Shown: positions 16,877 through 24,702, counted from the stretch's first letter. The stretch: 34,102 nt of DNA from Planctomycetota bacterium (GCA_024276655.1 JAJRWU010000264.1:1-34102), one strand, 5' to 3'. Notes: a model not told the origin generated them from the letters alone. Program-made: numbers and translations.

Positions 16877-16977
16877 AGGAACAGTCCTGAATTAACATAC
16901 CGAATCAAAAGCCCGGCATTTTCAAAATGCCGGGCTTTTCTGAACCACAACCGGATCTTTACTTCAGGACTATGCCC
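16877..16977 (+). repeat. Family-A inverted-repeat element, copy 2
   Basis: 101 bp, ends aggaacagtcctgaa and ttcaggactatgccc, with the same central hairpin aaaagcccggcatttt as copy 1 in the same orientation. The right end has diverged at its outer bases. It lies 14 bp after the hydrolase stop and 39 bp before the deacetylase gene, both on the plus strand. Confidence 0.88.
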
Positions 16978-17016
16978 AAGGCGCGTGCAATGGCTGAAAT
17001 ACGGGAGGCCCTCTGA

Positions 17017-18027
17017 ATGCCGCCTCAATGCCGAGAACTTTCTCGTCGCTGCTTTAACGCCGCGCTGCTGGCGGGCGCGGCCGGCGCGACGGCCTCCGGC
17101 CAAGAAAAATCGGGGCCGCGCCCGCCGGCGCAGATCGCGATCACGTTCGATTTGGAAATGAGCCGCCACTATCCAAAGCGCGGCATGACGGAGTGGGACT
17201 ACCAAAAAGGGAATCTCGACGACCCCACCAAACGCTATGCCGTACGCGCCGCCGAAATCGTCAAAAAACAGAGCGCCGCGATTCACTTCTTTTGCGTCGG
17301 CCGCGTGCTGGAACAGCCCGATATTGCCTGGCTCAAGCAACTCGCCGAAACAGGCCACCCGATTGGCAATCATACCTACGACCACGTCAACGTATTGGCC
17401 GCCACGCCGGCCGCGACACAGTTTCGTTTCCAACGCGCGCCGTGGCTGGTTGCAGGAAAATCGGCCGCCGAGATCATTCAAGACAACATCGTCCAAACGA
17501 ACGTCGCGCTCAAAAGCAGAGCCGGCGTCGCGGTGAACGGTTTCCGCACTCCCGGCGGTTTTCGCAATGGCCTTGCCGGCCGCCAAGACATCCAGAAAAT
17601 GCTGCTCGACCTGGGCTTCACGTGGGTCAGCAGCAAGTACCCGCCGCACGACGCCGGCCGGCCCAGGGAACAACCCGACGCCCGCATATTCAGCAACGTC
17701 GTGGCCGCCCAAGCACAAGCCCAACCGTTTGTGTATCCCAGCGGACTGATCGAAATTCCGATGAGTCCGATCAGCGATGTCTCGGCCTTTCGCACCCGTT
17801 TTTGGAAGTTGGAAAGTTTCTTGGAGGCGATTCGGCGGTCGGTCCAGTGGGCCATTGCCACCGGCGGCGTGTTCGACTTCCTCTGCCACCCTTCGTGCAT
17901 GGTGGTGGAAGACCCCGAGTTTCGCACCGTCAAGATGATCTGCGATACCGTGGCCGCCGCCGGAGAAAAAGCACAACTCGTCACGCTCGACGCCATCGCC
18001 GGCCGCCTAGCCTCCCAGCAGTTTTGA
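17017..18027 (+). CDS. Polysaccharide deacetylase (CE4/NodB family), exported
   Basis: A 336-residue protein with an N-terminal RELSRRCFNAALLAG segment that looks like a twin-arginine signal. The NodB-type fold follows: motif 1 ITFDLE (Asp45; the variant TFD-x-E instead of TFDD), motif 2 GNHTYDH with zinc ligands His119 and His123, motif 3 GFRTPGGF, and a late DFLCHPSC with a His. Such enzymes remove N- or O-acetyl groups from polysaccharide outside the cytoplasm. It is on the same strand as the alpha/beta hydrolase, separated by the family-A element, and convergent with the Rrf2 gene 7 bp away. The target glycan is unknown. Confidence 0.87.
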   Translation: MPPQCRELSRRCFNAALLAGAAGATASGQEKSGPRPPAQIAITFDLEMSRHYPKRGMTEWDYQKGNLDDPTKRYAVRAAEIVKKQSAAIHFFCVGRVLEQPDIAWLKQLAETGHPIGNHTYDHVNVLAATPAATQFRFQRAPWLVAGKSAAEIIQDNIVQTNVALKSRAGVAVNGFRTPGGFRNGLAGRQDIQKMLLDLGFTWVSSKYPPHDAGRPREQPDARIFSNVVAAQAQAQPFVYPSGLIEIPMSPISDVSAFRTRFWKLESFLEAIRRSVQWAIATGGVFDFLCHPSCMVVEDPEFRTVKMICDTVAAAGEKAQLVTLDAIAGRLASQQF

Positions 18028-18034
18028 CCTCGCC

Positions 18035-18463
18035 CTAGATGTAATACATGTCGTCGGCGGGCAATTCGATGCGGCTGGCCAGTTCGGCGAACGTGGTCTT
18101 GGCCAGCAGGCGCTCCTCCACCTGCCGGACTTCCTCCCAAGCCTCGAAAAGAACATGCGCCAACGCCGAGGGCTTCTCCGACGAAGCAGTTGGCGCGCTG
18201 CAGGGGCTGCCGACAACGGCCAGCACATCGGCCAGTGAAATTTGCTCGGGGGGCTTGGTGAGTTGATAACCCCCGGCAGCGCCGCGGGTGCTTTGCACCA
18301 AACCGGCGCCTTTAAGTTGGAGCAGGATTTGCACCAGAAAACGAGAGGGGACGCCATGCGCGGACGCAATATCGCGAATCCTGACGGGTTTACCCGTCTC
18401 GTGGCGATAGGCCAATTCCAGCACCGCAATGCAGGCATATTCGGCTTTGGCGGTTATGTTCAC
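18035..18463 (-). CDS. Rrf2-family transcriptional regulator
   Basis: A 142-residue winged-helix DNA-binding protein. The start MNITAKAEYACIAVLELAY and the helix-turn-helix region IRDIASAHGVPSRFLVQILL match Rrf2 proteins, followed by the wing STRGAAGGYQL. Family members with an iron-sulfur cluster carry three clustered cysteines; here only a single Cys (GSPCSAP) lies in that region, so it probably binds no cluster and may be closer to CymR-type regulators of cysteine metabolism (inference). It lies downstream of cysH on the same strand, with A and B repeats in between, which supports a sulfur-related role. GAGTGGGTG lies just before the start. Confidence 0.9.
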   Translation of the reverse strand: MNITAKAEYACIAVLELAYRHETGKPVRIRDIASAHGVPSRFLVQILLQLKGAGLVQSTRGAAGGYQLTKPPEQISLADVLAVVGSPCSAPTASSEKPSALAHVLFEAWEEVRQVEERLLAKTTFAELASRIELPADDMYYI

Positions 18464-18492
18464 CCACTCGCCCTTCGGGAAAGCTTGCGCTA

Positions 18493-18593
18493 AGGAATAG
18501 TCCTGAAATAAGTTACCGGTTGTCGTTCAAAAAAGCCCGGCATTTTGAAAATGCCGGGCTTTTAATTCGGCATGTAAATTCAGGACTGCTCCT
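18493..18593 (-). repeat. Family-A inverted-repeat element, copy 3
   Basis: 101 bp, reverse orientation relative to copy 1. Ends aggaatagtcctgaa and ttcaggactgctcct; the central hairpin is intact. It sits between cysH and the Rrf2 gene, both on the minus strand, and is immediately followed by family-B copy 2, mirroring the composite at 9987-10240. Confidence 0.9.
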
Positions 18594-18594
18594 A

Positions 18595-18739
18595 GGCGAA
18601 CGGCGGAAAATAACTTACCCGTACGCGACGGGAGTCCCGGGAGTGTTTTTGGGTTCCCACCCACGCGGGAATGACCGTTTGCTGATTCACTCGCTTGCGC
18701 TTCGTGCTTGTATTGGTAAATTTTCATCTGCCGCTCGCC
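18595..18739 (-). repeat. Family-B inverted-repeat element, copy 2
   Basis: 145 bp, the reverse complement of 9987-10131 with few differences. Ends ggcgaacggcgg and ctgccgctcgcc. It carries the same inner palindromes. One base separates it from family-A copy 3, compared with 8 bp at the other locus. Confidence 0.87.
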
Positions 18740-18752
18740 CTAAAACAGACGG

Positions 18753-19649
18753 TCAGTCGTTTTCGTCGAGAGAATGCAAGCCGCATTCGGTTTTTGCGGT
18801 TCCGCTCCAACGGCCGGCGCGGTCGTCTTCCCCAAACAAAATGGCCCGCGTGCATGGTTGGCAGCCAATGCTCGCGTAGCCTTGATCGTGCAAAGGATTA
18901 TACGGTATGTCGTGGTCGGTGATCATCTTCCAGATGTCTGATTTGGTCGAATTGGCCAACGGACTGATCTTCACCAACTGAAACTTTTTGTCCCAGCCGA
19001 CGATCGGCGTTTTGGCGCGGTCGGGGCTTTGGTCGCGGCGAATAGCGCTGGCCCAGGCGTGCATCCCCACGACCGCACGATGCAAAACGTTGAGCTTCCG
19101 GTCGAGGCAACATTGCGCGGGATTGATCGTGTGCAGAGGCCCGCCGTTGGCCGCTTCGTATTCCGCGACGGTGAGGTCGGGCCGCTTGAGTTCGACTTCC
19201 ATGCCGTACCGCTGCGCGACCCGGTCGCGAAGTTCGAGCGTTTCTTGAAACTGGTAGCCGGTGTCGAGATTAAAAATCGGCGTTTCGGCCGCAATTCCAG
19301 CCAGCATGTGAATAATGGTCATGCCTTCAGGACCAAACGCCGTGGCCATGGTGAACTTGGGCGAGAAACGTTCGACCGCCCACTCCAAAATCTGCTGGGG
19401 CGTCGCACTTTCCAGACGCTCGCTCTGCTGGGCCAAATCTTCCAGCAATTCGGCGGTGGGCTCTAGTTTGGCGACATCGGTCGACTGGTATTCATCGGTC
19501 GACTGGGCTTCATCGGTCGACTGGGCTTCATCGGTCGACATGGCTTCATCGGTCGACATGGCTGCGTCCGGAAAAATGACCTGGAGACGGGGAGAAGGCG
19601 GCTCTTCCAGAATCGGCCGCTCTGGCGTGCTGCGTGCAAGATGGTTCAT
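18753..19649 (-). CDS. cysH: Adenylyl-sulfate reductase (CysH family), with N-terminal tandem repeat
   Basis: A 298-residue reductase producing sulfite from activated sulfate. FGPEGM and FNLDTGYQF match the PP-loop fold. Cys180-Cys181 (AQCCLDRK) plus Cys263-x-x-Cys266 (GCQPCTR) are the iron-sulfur ligands that mark the APS-using (plant-type/assimilatory) branch, and Cys289 in ECGLH is the catalytic residue. Unusually, residues 31-60 are five copies of a six-residue unit (MSTDEA or QSTDEA), from an 18-bp DNA repeat. The start at 19649 is supported by an AAGGAG about 12 nt upstream, and a good promoter lies 60 bp further up. ATGs inside the repeat could give shorter forms. Confidence 0.94.
   Translation of the reverse strand: MNHLARSTPERPILEEPPSPRLQVIFPDAAMSTDEAMSTDEAQSTDEAQSTDEYQSTDVAKLEPTAELLEDLAQQSERLESATPQQILEWAVERFSPKFTMATAFGPEGMTIIHMLAGIAAETPIFNLDTGYQFQETLELRDRVAQRYGMEVELKRPDLTVAEYEAANGGPLHTINPAQCCLDRKLNVLHRAVVGMHAWASAIRRDQSPDRAKTPIVGWDKKFQLVKISPLANSTKSDIWKMITDHDIPYNPLHDQGYASIGCQPCTRAILFGEDDRAGRWSGTAKTECGLHSLDEND
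19470..19559 (-). repeat. 18-bp tandem repeat, five units, inside cysH
   Basis: Five in-frame 18-bp units (consensus ggcttcatcggtcgactg on the plus strand) at 19470, 19488, 19506, 19524 and 19542. They encode STDEA-type hexapeptides. Units 3-5 are nearly identical, suggesting recent slippage. Copy number may vary between strains. Confidence 0.93.
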
Positions 19650-19700
19650 GCCCCGTGCAGGCTCCTTCGATAAACCGCTTCAACAAAAGGCCTCAACGGA

Positions 19701-19720
19701 AAACAATGATACGTTTGTTT
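19701..19720. promoter_or_regulatory. Palindrome overlapping the cysH -10 box, candidate operator
   Basis: AAACAA-N8-TTGTTT, a perfect 6-bp inverted repeat over 20 bp. It covers the whole -10 hexamer of the cysH promoter, where a repressor would block transcription. The Rrf2 protein encoded nearby is the obvious candidate (inference). Confidence 0.4.
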
Positions 19721-19734
19721 AGCATCAAAGTCAA
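19706..19734 (-). promoter_or_regulatory. Candidate sigma-70 promoter of cysH
   Basis: On the minus strand, TTGACT (19734-19729), a 17-bp spacer, then TATCAT (19711-19706). Each box matches consensus at 5 of 6 positions. The start point would be near 19699, about 50 nt before the cysH ATG. Confidence 0.6.
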
Positions 19735-19908
19735 CAATCGAGTGAGGACGCTTATTATCTTCGGCACGAGCGAACCGGCGGCTTCAGCCATTAACGATTT
19801 TGCCGGATTTTCAAGCAAACAAAACAGGACCACGCCTTCTTGGTCTGGAGCACTCGCAAGTCGCGAAATACAGGTGAGCGACAAATTTTTCGGTTCTTCA
19901 GTGATTTT

Positions 19909-20010
19909 AGGAACAGTCCCGAAATAAGTTACCGATTGCGGCTCAAAAAAAGCCCGGCATTTTGAAAATGCCGGGCTTTTAATTCGGTATGTAAATTCGG
20001 GACGGTTCCT
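19909..20010 (-). repeat. Family-A inverted-repeat element, copy 4
   Basis: 102 bp, reverse orientation. Ends aggaacagtcccgaa and ttcgggacggttcct. Compared with copies 1 and 3, both ends carry a matching change (tcctga/tcagga to tcccga/tcggga), so the terminal pairing is kept. The central hairpin is intact. It lies between the epimerase stop and the cysH promoter. The rest of the 19650-20092 gap holds only the cysH promoter. Confidence 0.88.
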
Positions 20011-20092
20011 GAGTGGCTGATTGCAGTTTGATTCACTTGACACTGCAAATACCGTGTCAAATGAGAACCTCTCCGCCAAACGAAAGTTCGGG

Positions 20093-21070
20093 TTAGGGTT
20101 TTGGCGGAGCGGTGCGGCGAGTTTCCGCTATGACATCGCTGAGAATGGCGTCTAGATCGCGCCGCGGCGCCCAGCCCAGCAGCTTGCCGGCTTTTTCAAT
20201 GCAGGGAACCCGGCGGCGCATGTCTTCGAAGCCATCGCCAAAAACTTCCTCGTAAGGCGCGAGGCGAATTTCGGAGTTGCTATTGGCCAGGGCCTTGGTG
20301 CGTTGGGCAAGCTCCAAGATGCTGATCTCTTCGCTGGCGCCCAGATTCACCACTTCTCCACGGGCGGCGGGGGTTTCGAGCAAAAGAATCAACCCTTGTA
20401 CGATATCGTCGACATGCGCGAAACAGCGGGTTTGTGCGCCATCGCCATGCACGACCAACGGCTCGCCGGCCAAGGCCCGGGAAACAAAATTGGGAATGAC
20501 CATGCCGTACTGGCCGGTTTGCCGGGGGCCCACCGTATTGAACAAGCGGGCAATAACTACCGGCAGACGCGTTTCTTTCCAATGCGCCAAGGCGAGGAAT
20601 TCGTCGAGCGCTTTGGCGCAGGCGTACGCCCAACGATGCATTTGCGTGGGGCCTTCGAGGCGGTCGCCATCTTCGCGAAACGGTATGCTCTGCGATTTCC
20701 CATACACTTCCGAAGTGCTGGTGAGCAACACCGGTTTTCGATAGCGGCTGGCCTGCCGCAATACGGTGTCGGTCCCTTGGAAAATGGTTTCAATGGTTTG
20801 CACCGGCTTTTCCATGATCAGCCGCACGCCAACCGCCGATGCAAGATGGAAGATGGCGTCGGAATCACGAACTGCTTCCTGGGTGAGTTGTGTTTCGATC
20901 ACGTTGCCGACGAGCATTTCGAATCGAGGCTCCGCGACCAGATGTTCGATATTCGCGTAGCGACCGGTGGAAAGGTCGTCCAACACCAACACATGATGCC
21001 CGGCTGCGAGCAGTTGCTCCGCAAGATGCGAGCCGATAAAGCCGCACCCGCCGGTAATTAAATAACGCAT
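20093..21070 (-). CDS. NAD-dependent sugar-nucleotide epimerase/dehydratase
   Basis: A 325-residue extended short-chain dehydrogenase. The NAD-binding GGCGFIGS is at residues 7-14, DDLSTG at 31-36, and the active-site YACAK places Tyr149 and Lys153; TSTSEVYG supplies the Ser/Thr. It most resembles UDP-glucose 4-epimerase or UDP-glucuronate decarboxylase relatives, which make sugar precursors for surface polysaccharides; the exact substrate cannot be told from motifs. It is divergent from the QueD-like gene (161 bp gap) and lies upstream of the cysH region on the same strand, separated from it by 443 bp. Confidence 0.9.
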   Translation of the reverse strand: MRYLITGGCGFIGSHLAEQLLAAGHHVLVLDDLSTGRYANIEHLVAEPRFEMLVGNVIETQLTQEAVRDSDAIFHLASAVGVRLIMEKPVQTIETIFQGTDTVLRQASRYRKPVLLTSTSEVYGKSQSIPFREDGDRLEGPTQMHRWAYACAKALDEFLALAHWKETRLPVVIARLFNTVGPRQTGQYGMVIPNFVSRALAGEPLVVHGDGAQTRCFAHVDDIVQGLILLLETPAARGEVVNLGASEEISILELAQRTKALANSNSEIRLAPYEEVFGDGFEDMRRRVPCIEKAGKLLGWAPRRDLDAILSDVIAETRRTAPPKP

Positions 21071-21231
21071 GGACGCCTTTCTTCCGTACTTTCGTTTTCA
21101 AACACGTTCTAACGGGCTGCCGTCGTTCGATCACGAACTTGCCAACACAACCTACGAGATACTATACTCCACGCGGTTGAAAACGACACCTGGCAATCCC
21201 CGCCAATGCCTTTCCAGGAGACCACCACAGC

Positions 21232-21642
21232 GTGTTTCAGGTAACCCGAGAAATCGACTTCTGCTACGGCCACCGCCTTTTGAATTACGAGGGCAAATGC
21301 CGCCACTTGCACGGTCATAATGGCCGCGCCGTGATCACGATCGAATCGGAAACGCTCGACCACCGCGGAATGGTGATGGATTTTTCCGATATCAAAACGG
21401 TGGTCAGCGGTTGGATTGACGAAAACCTGGACCACCGCATGATTCTCAATCGGAACGATCCCGCGATTCCATTCTTGCAGGAGCAGTCGGAGCCGATTTT
21501 TATCATCGACAGCAACCCCACGGCCGAGAATATCGCGAAATTGATCTACGAATTCGCCGACTCCCAAGGCTTTCCGATCTTGGAAGTCCGGCTCTGGGAG
21601 ACGCCGCGAAGTTTTGCGGTGTATAAGAAGTCGGTGGCGTAA
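21232..21642 (+). CDS. 6-carboxytetrahydropterin synthase-like protein (QueD/PTPS family)
   Basis: A 136-residue protein starting at GTG 21232, with CCAGGAG about 12 nt upstream. Zinc ligands are His14 (YGHRLL), His27 and His29 (RHLHGHN), and Cys23 in GKCRHLHGHN fits the catalytic Cys. DHRGMVMDFSDIK, LDHRMIL, PTAENIAKLI and VRLWETPRSFAVY follow in normal order. QueD makes 6-carboxytetrahydropterin for 7-deazaguanine (queuosine) synthesis; PTPS relatives make biopterin. No queC, queE or queF is nearby, so the pathway is not certain. The sulfatase gene begins 30 bp later, so the two may share a transcript. Confidence 0.9.
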   Translation: MFQVTREIDFCYGHRLLNYEGKCRHLHGHNGRAVITIESETLDHRGMVMDFSDIKTVVSGWIDENLDHRMILNRNDPAIPFLQEQSEPIFIIDSNPTAENIAKLIYEFADSQGFPILEVRLWETPRSFAVYKKSVA

Positions 21643-21672
21643 TTGTTTCCTCTGGAGGCGTGAGTTTCCGTC

Positions 21673-23142
21673 ATGCACAACCAACCGACTTATCAAATGA
21701 CGCGCTGGTTCGTTTATTTTTGCTGCGTTTTATTACTGGCGCCGCTGGCGACGTTCGCGGCCCAAACGCGGCCGCCGAATATCTTGCTGATCGTCAGCGA
21801 CGACCAAGGCTACCGCGACTTGGGTTGCTTCGGCAGTGAGCAGATAAAAACGCCCCGGCTCGACCAACTCGCCCGACAAGGCGTGCGATTGACAAGTTTT
21901 TATGTTTCCTGGCCGGCCTGCACGCCCAGTCGGGGAAGTTTAATGACCGGCCGTTACCCGCAACGCAACGGCATCTACGACATGATTCGCAACGAAGCGC
22001 CCGACTACGGCTACAAGTACAAGCCGGCGGAATACGCCGCCTCGTTTGAACGCATCGGCGGTATGGATACGCGAGAAATCCTCTTGCCGAAAATGCTGAA
22101 GGAGTCGGGTTATCGCAGCGGAATTTTCGGCAAGTGGGATCTCGGCGTGCATCGCCGATTCTTGCCGCTGGCGCGCGGCTTCGACGACTTCTATGGATTC
22201 TCCAACACCGGCATCGACTACTACACGCACGAGCGTTACGGCGTGCCCTCGATGTTTCGCAACAACCAGCCAACCACCGCAGACAAAGGCGTTTATTGCA
22301 CGTATCTGTTCCAGCGCGAGGCCGTCCGATTTCTGCATGAAAATCACGACCGCCCTTTTTTTCTGTATGTGCCCTTTAACGCGCCGCACGGGGCTTCGAA
22401 CCTTGATCCTAAAATTCGCGGCGGCGCGCAGGCGCCGGAAAAATACCAAGCGATGTATCCCGAGCTTCAGGCCAAGGCGGGTTATCGAAAGGCCCAGCGT
22501 TACGGCAAGCCCAGCTTGGCGCCCAACGGCGCGCGGCGGCGTTTGCTGTATGCGGCTTCGATCACCTGCATGGACGGCGCCATCGGCGAACTGCTCGATC
22601 TGCTCGACCAATACAAAATCGCCGACAACACGCTGGTCATTTTCTTTTCCGACAACGGCGGCGGCGGCGGCTCCGACAACAGTCCGCTCAAGGGCGGCAA
22701 AACCTGGATGTTTGAAGGCGGCAACCGCGTACCTTGCATCGTGCGTTACCCCAAGCGAATTCCCGCCGATACCGTGAGCGACGCTTTTTTGACGTCACTG
22801 GAAATACTGCCCACGGTGCTCCAAGCCGCGAGCATTTCGGCGCCCAAGAACGTCGTGTTCGATGGTTTCGATATGCTGCCGATTTTGGCCGGCGAGACGC
22901 CTTCGCCCCGGCGGGAAATGTTTTGGCAACGCCGCGACGACAAAGCCGCCCGCGTCGGCCATTGGAAGTGGGTTGAGTCGTCGCGCGGCAACGGCCTGTT
23001 CGACCTTTCAAAAGATATCGGCGAACAGCATGATCTTTCCGAACAACGCCCCGACAAACTCCAAGAACTCAAGTCGCGCTTCGCCGCCTGGAAAGCCGAC
23101 ATGCAAGCCGCCGAACCACGCGGTCCTTTCCGCGATTATTAA
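21673..23142 (+). CDS. Secreted Cys-type sulfatase
   Basis: A 489-residue arylsulfatase-family enzyme with a signal peptide (FVYFCCVLLLAPLATFAA). The formylglycine site CTPSR is at Cys83-Arg87, and this Cys must be oxidised by a formylglycine-generating enzyme not present in the window. Metal ligands include Asp43-Asp44 (VSDDQGYRD), and FFSDNGGGGG plus GGKTWMFEGGNRVP match the later conserved block. It probably removes sulfate esters from a polysaccharide in the periplasm. GGAGG lies about 15 nt before ATG 21673; the ATG at 21697 is a possible alternative. The gene ends 3 bp before a family-D repeat. Confidence 0.95.
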   Translation: MHNQPTYQMTRWFVYFCCVLLLAPLATFAAQTRPPNILLIVSDDQGYRDLGCFGSEQIKTPRLDQLARQGVRLTSFYVSWPACTPSRGSLMTGRYPQRNGIYDMIRNEAPDYGYKYKPAEYAASFERIGGMDTREILLPKMLKESGYRSGIFGKWDLGVHRRFLPLARGFDDFYGFSNTGIDYYTHERYGVPSMFRNNQPTTADKGVYCTYLFQREAVRFLHENHDRPFFLYVPFNAPHGASNLDPKIRGGAQAPEKYQAMYPELQAKAGYRKAQRYGKPSLAPNGARRRLLYAASITCMDGAIGELLDLLDQYKIADNTLVIFFSDNGGGGGSDNSPLKGGKTWMFEGGNRVPCIVRYPKRIPADTVSDAFLTSLEILPTVLQAASISAPKNVVFDGFDMLPILAGETPSPRREMFWQRRDDKAARVGHWKWVESSRGNGLFDLSKDIGEQHDLSEQRPDKLQELKSRFAAWKADMQAAEPRGPFRDY

Positions 23143-23145
23143 CGC

Positions 23146-23180
23146 AACGCCGTTGGAGCGTACGCTTCAGCGTGTTTTTT
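23146..23180. repeat. Short family-D repeat, copy 2
   Basis: aacgccgttggagcgtacgc then ttcagcgtgtttttt. It matches 13709-13744 and, inverted, 33268-33301. The core ACGCTTCAGCGT is palindromic and is followed by six T residues, so here it could also end the sulfatase transcript. Confidence 0.6.
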
Positions 23181-23295
23181 GCGGCGCACGCCAAGGAGAT
23201 CCTCCAGTGCGATATTTTGTCGCCCTACTTCACACGATTGCCGTTGGAATCATGTGATAAATTAAAATCAGTTTTGAAAGAGCAGCCGAGGTTTT

Positions 23296-23637
23296 ATGCC
23301 AGACGTCACGATCTACCACAATCCGAAGTGTTCAAAGAGTCGGCAGACACTGGCCCTGTTGCGCGAGCGCGACATAGAGCCGCGAGTTGTTGAGTATTTG
23401 TCGGCGCCGCCCAACGCGATAGAGCTGGCTGAATTGGTGGAAAAACTGGGCGTCGAACCCCGCGAACTGATTCGCCAAAAGGAATACGCCGACCTGGGGC
23501 TGCCGCCCACCGACGACGCCCAAGCGTTGCTGGAGCTGATCGCGCAACATCCCCGAATCATGCAACGACCGATCGTCGTTTGCCGAGACAAAGCCTGCTT
23601 AGGCCGCCCGCCGGAGAATGTTCTGAAGATTCTCTGA
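23296..23637 (+). CDS. ArsC-family arsenate reductase-like protein
   Basis: A 113-residue thioredoxin-fold protein. IYHNPKCSKSRQTLALL holds the nucleophilic Cys12 with the CxxS/R context of ArsC, and QRPIVV gives the conserved Arg-Pro. The length matches glutaredoxin-dependent ArsC. It would reduce arsenate to arsenite in the cytoplasm; the related Spx/YffB branch is possible but lacks the fuller ArsC signature. No arsB, acr3 or arsR is nearby, so an arsenic role is not shown by context. GCCGAGG lies upstream of the start. Confidence 0.88.
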   Translation: MPDVTIYHNPKCSKSRQTLALLRERDIEPRVVEYLSAPPNAIELAELVEKLGVEPRELIRQKEYADLGLPPTDDAQALLELIAQHPRIMQRPIVVCRDKACLGRPPENVLKIL

Positions 23638-23644
23638 CCAACGC

Positions 23645-23664
23645 CGCGGGCCTAAAAGCCCGCG
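23645..23664. terminator. Hairpin between convergent arsC-like and SEC-C genes
   Basis: Stem CGCGGGC / GCCCGCG (7 bp) with a CTAAAA loop, in the 52-bp gap between convergent genes. It could terminate both transcripts. There is no clear U tract. The flanking ggtaacctattcacg resembles the right half of family A, so it may be a remnant. Confidence 0.4.
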
Positions 23665-23689
23665 ACGGTAACCTATTCACGAACCCGCC

Positions 23690-24535
23690 CTAGCGATTCC
23701 CGCAGCAATTCTTGAACATCTTGCCGCTCCCGCATCTGCAACGTCGATTCGATAGGGCTTTGGCCGCCCGGCGTTTTCGCGGCGTTTGCTGGCGCAGCGC
23801 CGGAGTTTCGACAAACAGCGTCTTTCCACCAGACTCAGCCTCCGAGAGATGTTGGGGCTCCGTTCCCGCATATCTGATGCACTCCGCCGCACCATGTTCA
23901 AGAAATCCGCGAATCAAGTGGCCTGGGTCAGTATCGGCGTCGTACGCAGCGGCGTGAAACGTCTGTTGCATATCGTCGAGTTGTTCGTCGTTTAGAACGC
24001 CCATGGGGAGCGCAGCGCCGGTGGTTGTGACGAAATCGCCAAAGTCGAGAAGCCGCGTCACAAAAACCGCGCCCGCTTCCCCCGATTGCGCAAGCCCCAT
24101 GTCGACCAGCAAATGCTCCTCCTCTGTAAACATGTCGCGTATACGGCAACCCACCCCTGGTTCAACGCTCATGATCGCGACCGTTGTGTAGGTGGAGTGC
24201 TGCATTGCTCGCAAGCAGGTCATCTCCACCGAATCAGGGTCGGGCGGGCATTCGCAGAGGTATTGCTCGATTGCGTTTCGCCCCTGCTGGTAAACCTCGT
24301 AGATGCAGTAGTCCGCCAGCACGGGCATTTCGCTTTCCGAGTTGAAGACGATCATCCCGCGGCGCAGCATACCGAGCCGCTTCGCTCCGGCGTCGATTTG
24401 TTCTTTGGAAAGTCTGCCAGCGAGCAGGTCATTCAACCGCATGCGAACGGGGCGAAGGCGTTTGTATTGCGCGACCAACTCCTTGAAAGTAGCGGTCTGC
24501 GGAGAAGCCCCTTTGGAAATACTGAAAAGGCCCAT
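23690..24535 (-). CDS. Hypothetical protein with C-terminal SEC-C motif
   Basis: A 281-residue protein. The C-terminus CRCGSGKMFKNCCGN is a SEC-C zinc-binding motif (CxCx..CC), which also ends SecA and many uncharacterised proteins. The preceding 260 residues are soluble and I do not recognise the fold. ATG 24535 is chosen because AAGGA lies 8 nt upstream; the frame is open to 24580, but that earlier start has no such site. There is no signal peptide, so it is cytoplasmic. It is convergent with the arsC-like gene and is followed upstream by a degenerate A element and the lactonase gene on the same strand. No functional partner is evident. Confidence 0.82.
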   Translation of the reverse strand: MGLFSISKGASPQTATFKELVAQYKRLRPVRMRLNDLLAGRLSKEQIDAGAKRLGMLRRGMIVFNSESEMPVLADYCIYEVYQQGRNAIEQYLCECPPDPDSVEMTCLRAMQHSTYTTVAIMSVEPGVGCRIRDMFTEEEHLLVDMGLAQSGEAGAVFVTRLLDFGDFVTTTGAALPMGVLNDEQLDDMQQTFHAAAYDADTDPGHLIRGFLEHGAAECIRYAGTEPQHLSEAESGGKTLFVETPALRQQTPRKRRAAKALSNRRCRCGSGKMFKNCCGNR

Positions 24536-24702
24536 GACGAACATCCTTGCAAATGGGTTGTTGAATACGCCACGACGCATTGTATGGCAATCTACTTGTT
24601 CATCTCAACCCGAGAAAAAGAGAAATACCGATCGACCGCCGGCCGCCTCACGAAATTCGCGGAAATGCAAATCGCGACGCGCGGAAAAAGAGAGACGTTC
24701 CG

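Noticed and set aside
18527-18727. 66-codon minus-strand ORF
   Set aside because: It is translated across repeat elements A and B and has no independent start signal.
19470-19559. Possible CRISPR or iteron array
   Set aside because: The 18-bp units are directly adjacent, in frame and inside cysH.
19693-20079. 128-codon minus-strand ORF between the epimerase and cysH genes
   Set aside because: It spans family-A copy 4 and the cysH promoter and shows no protein motif.
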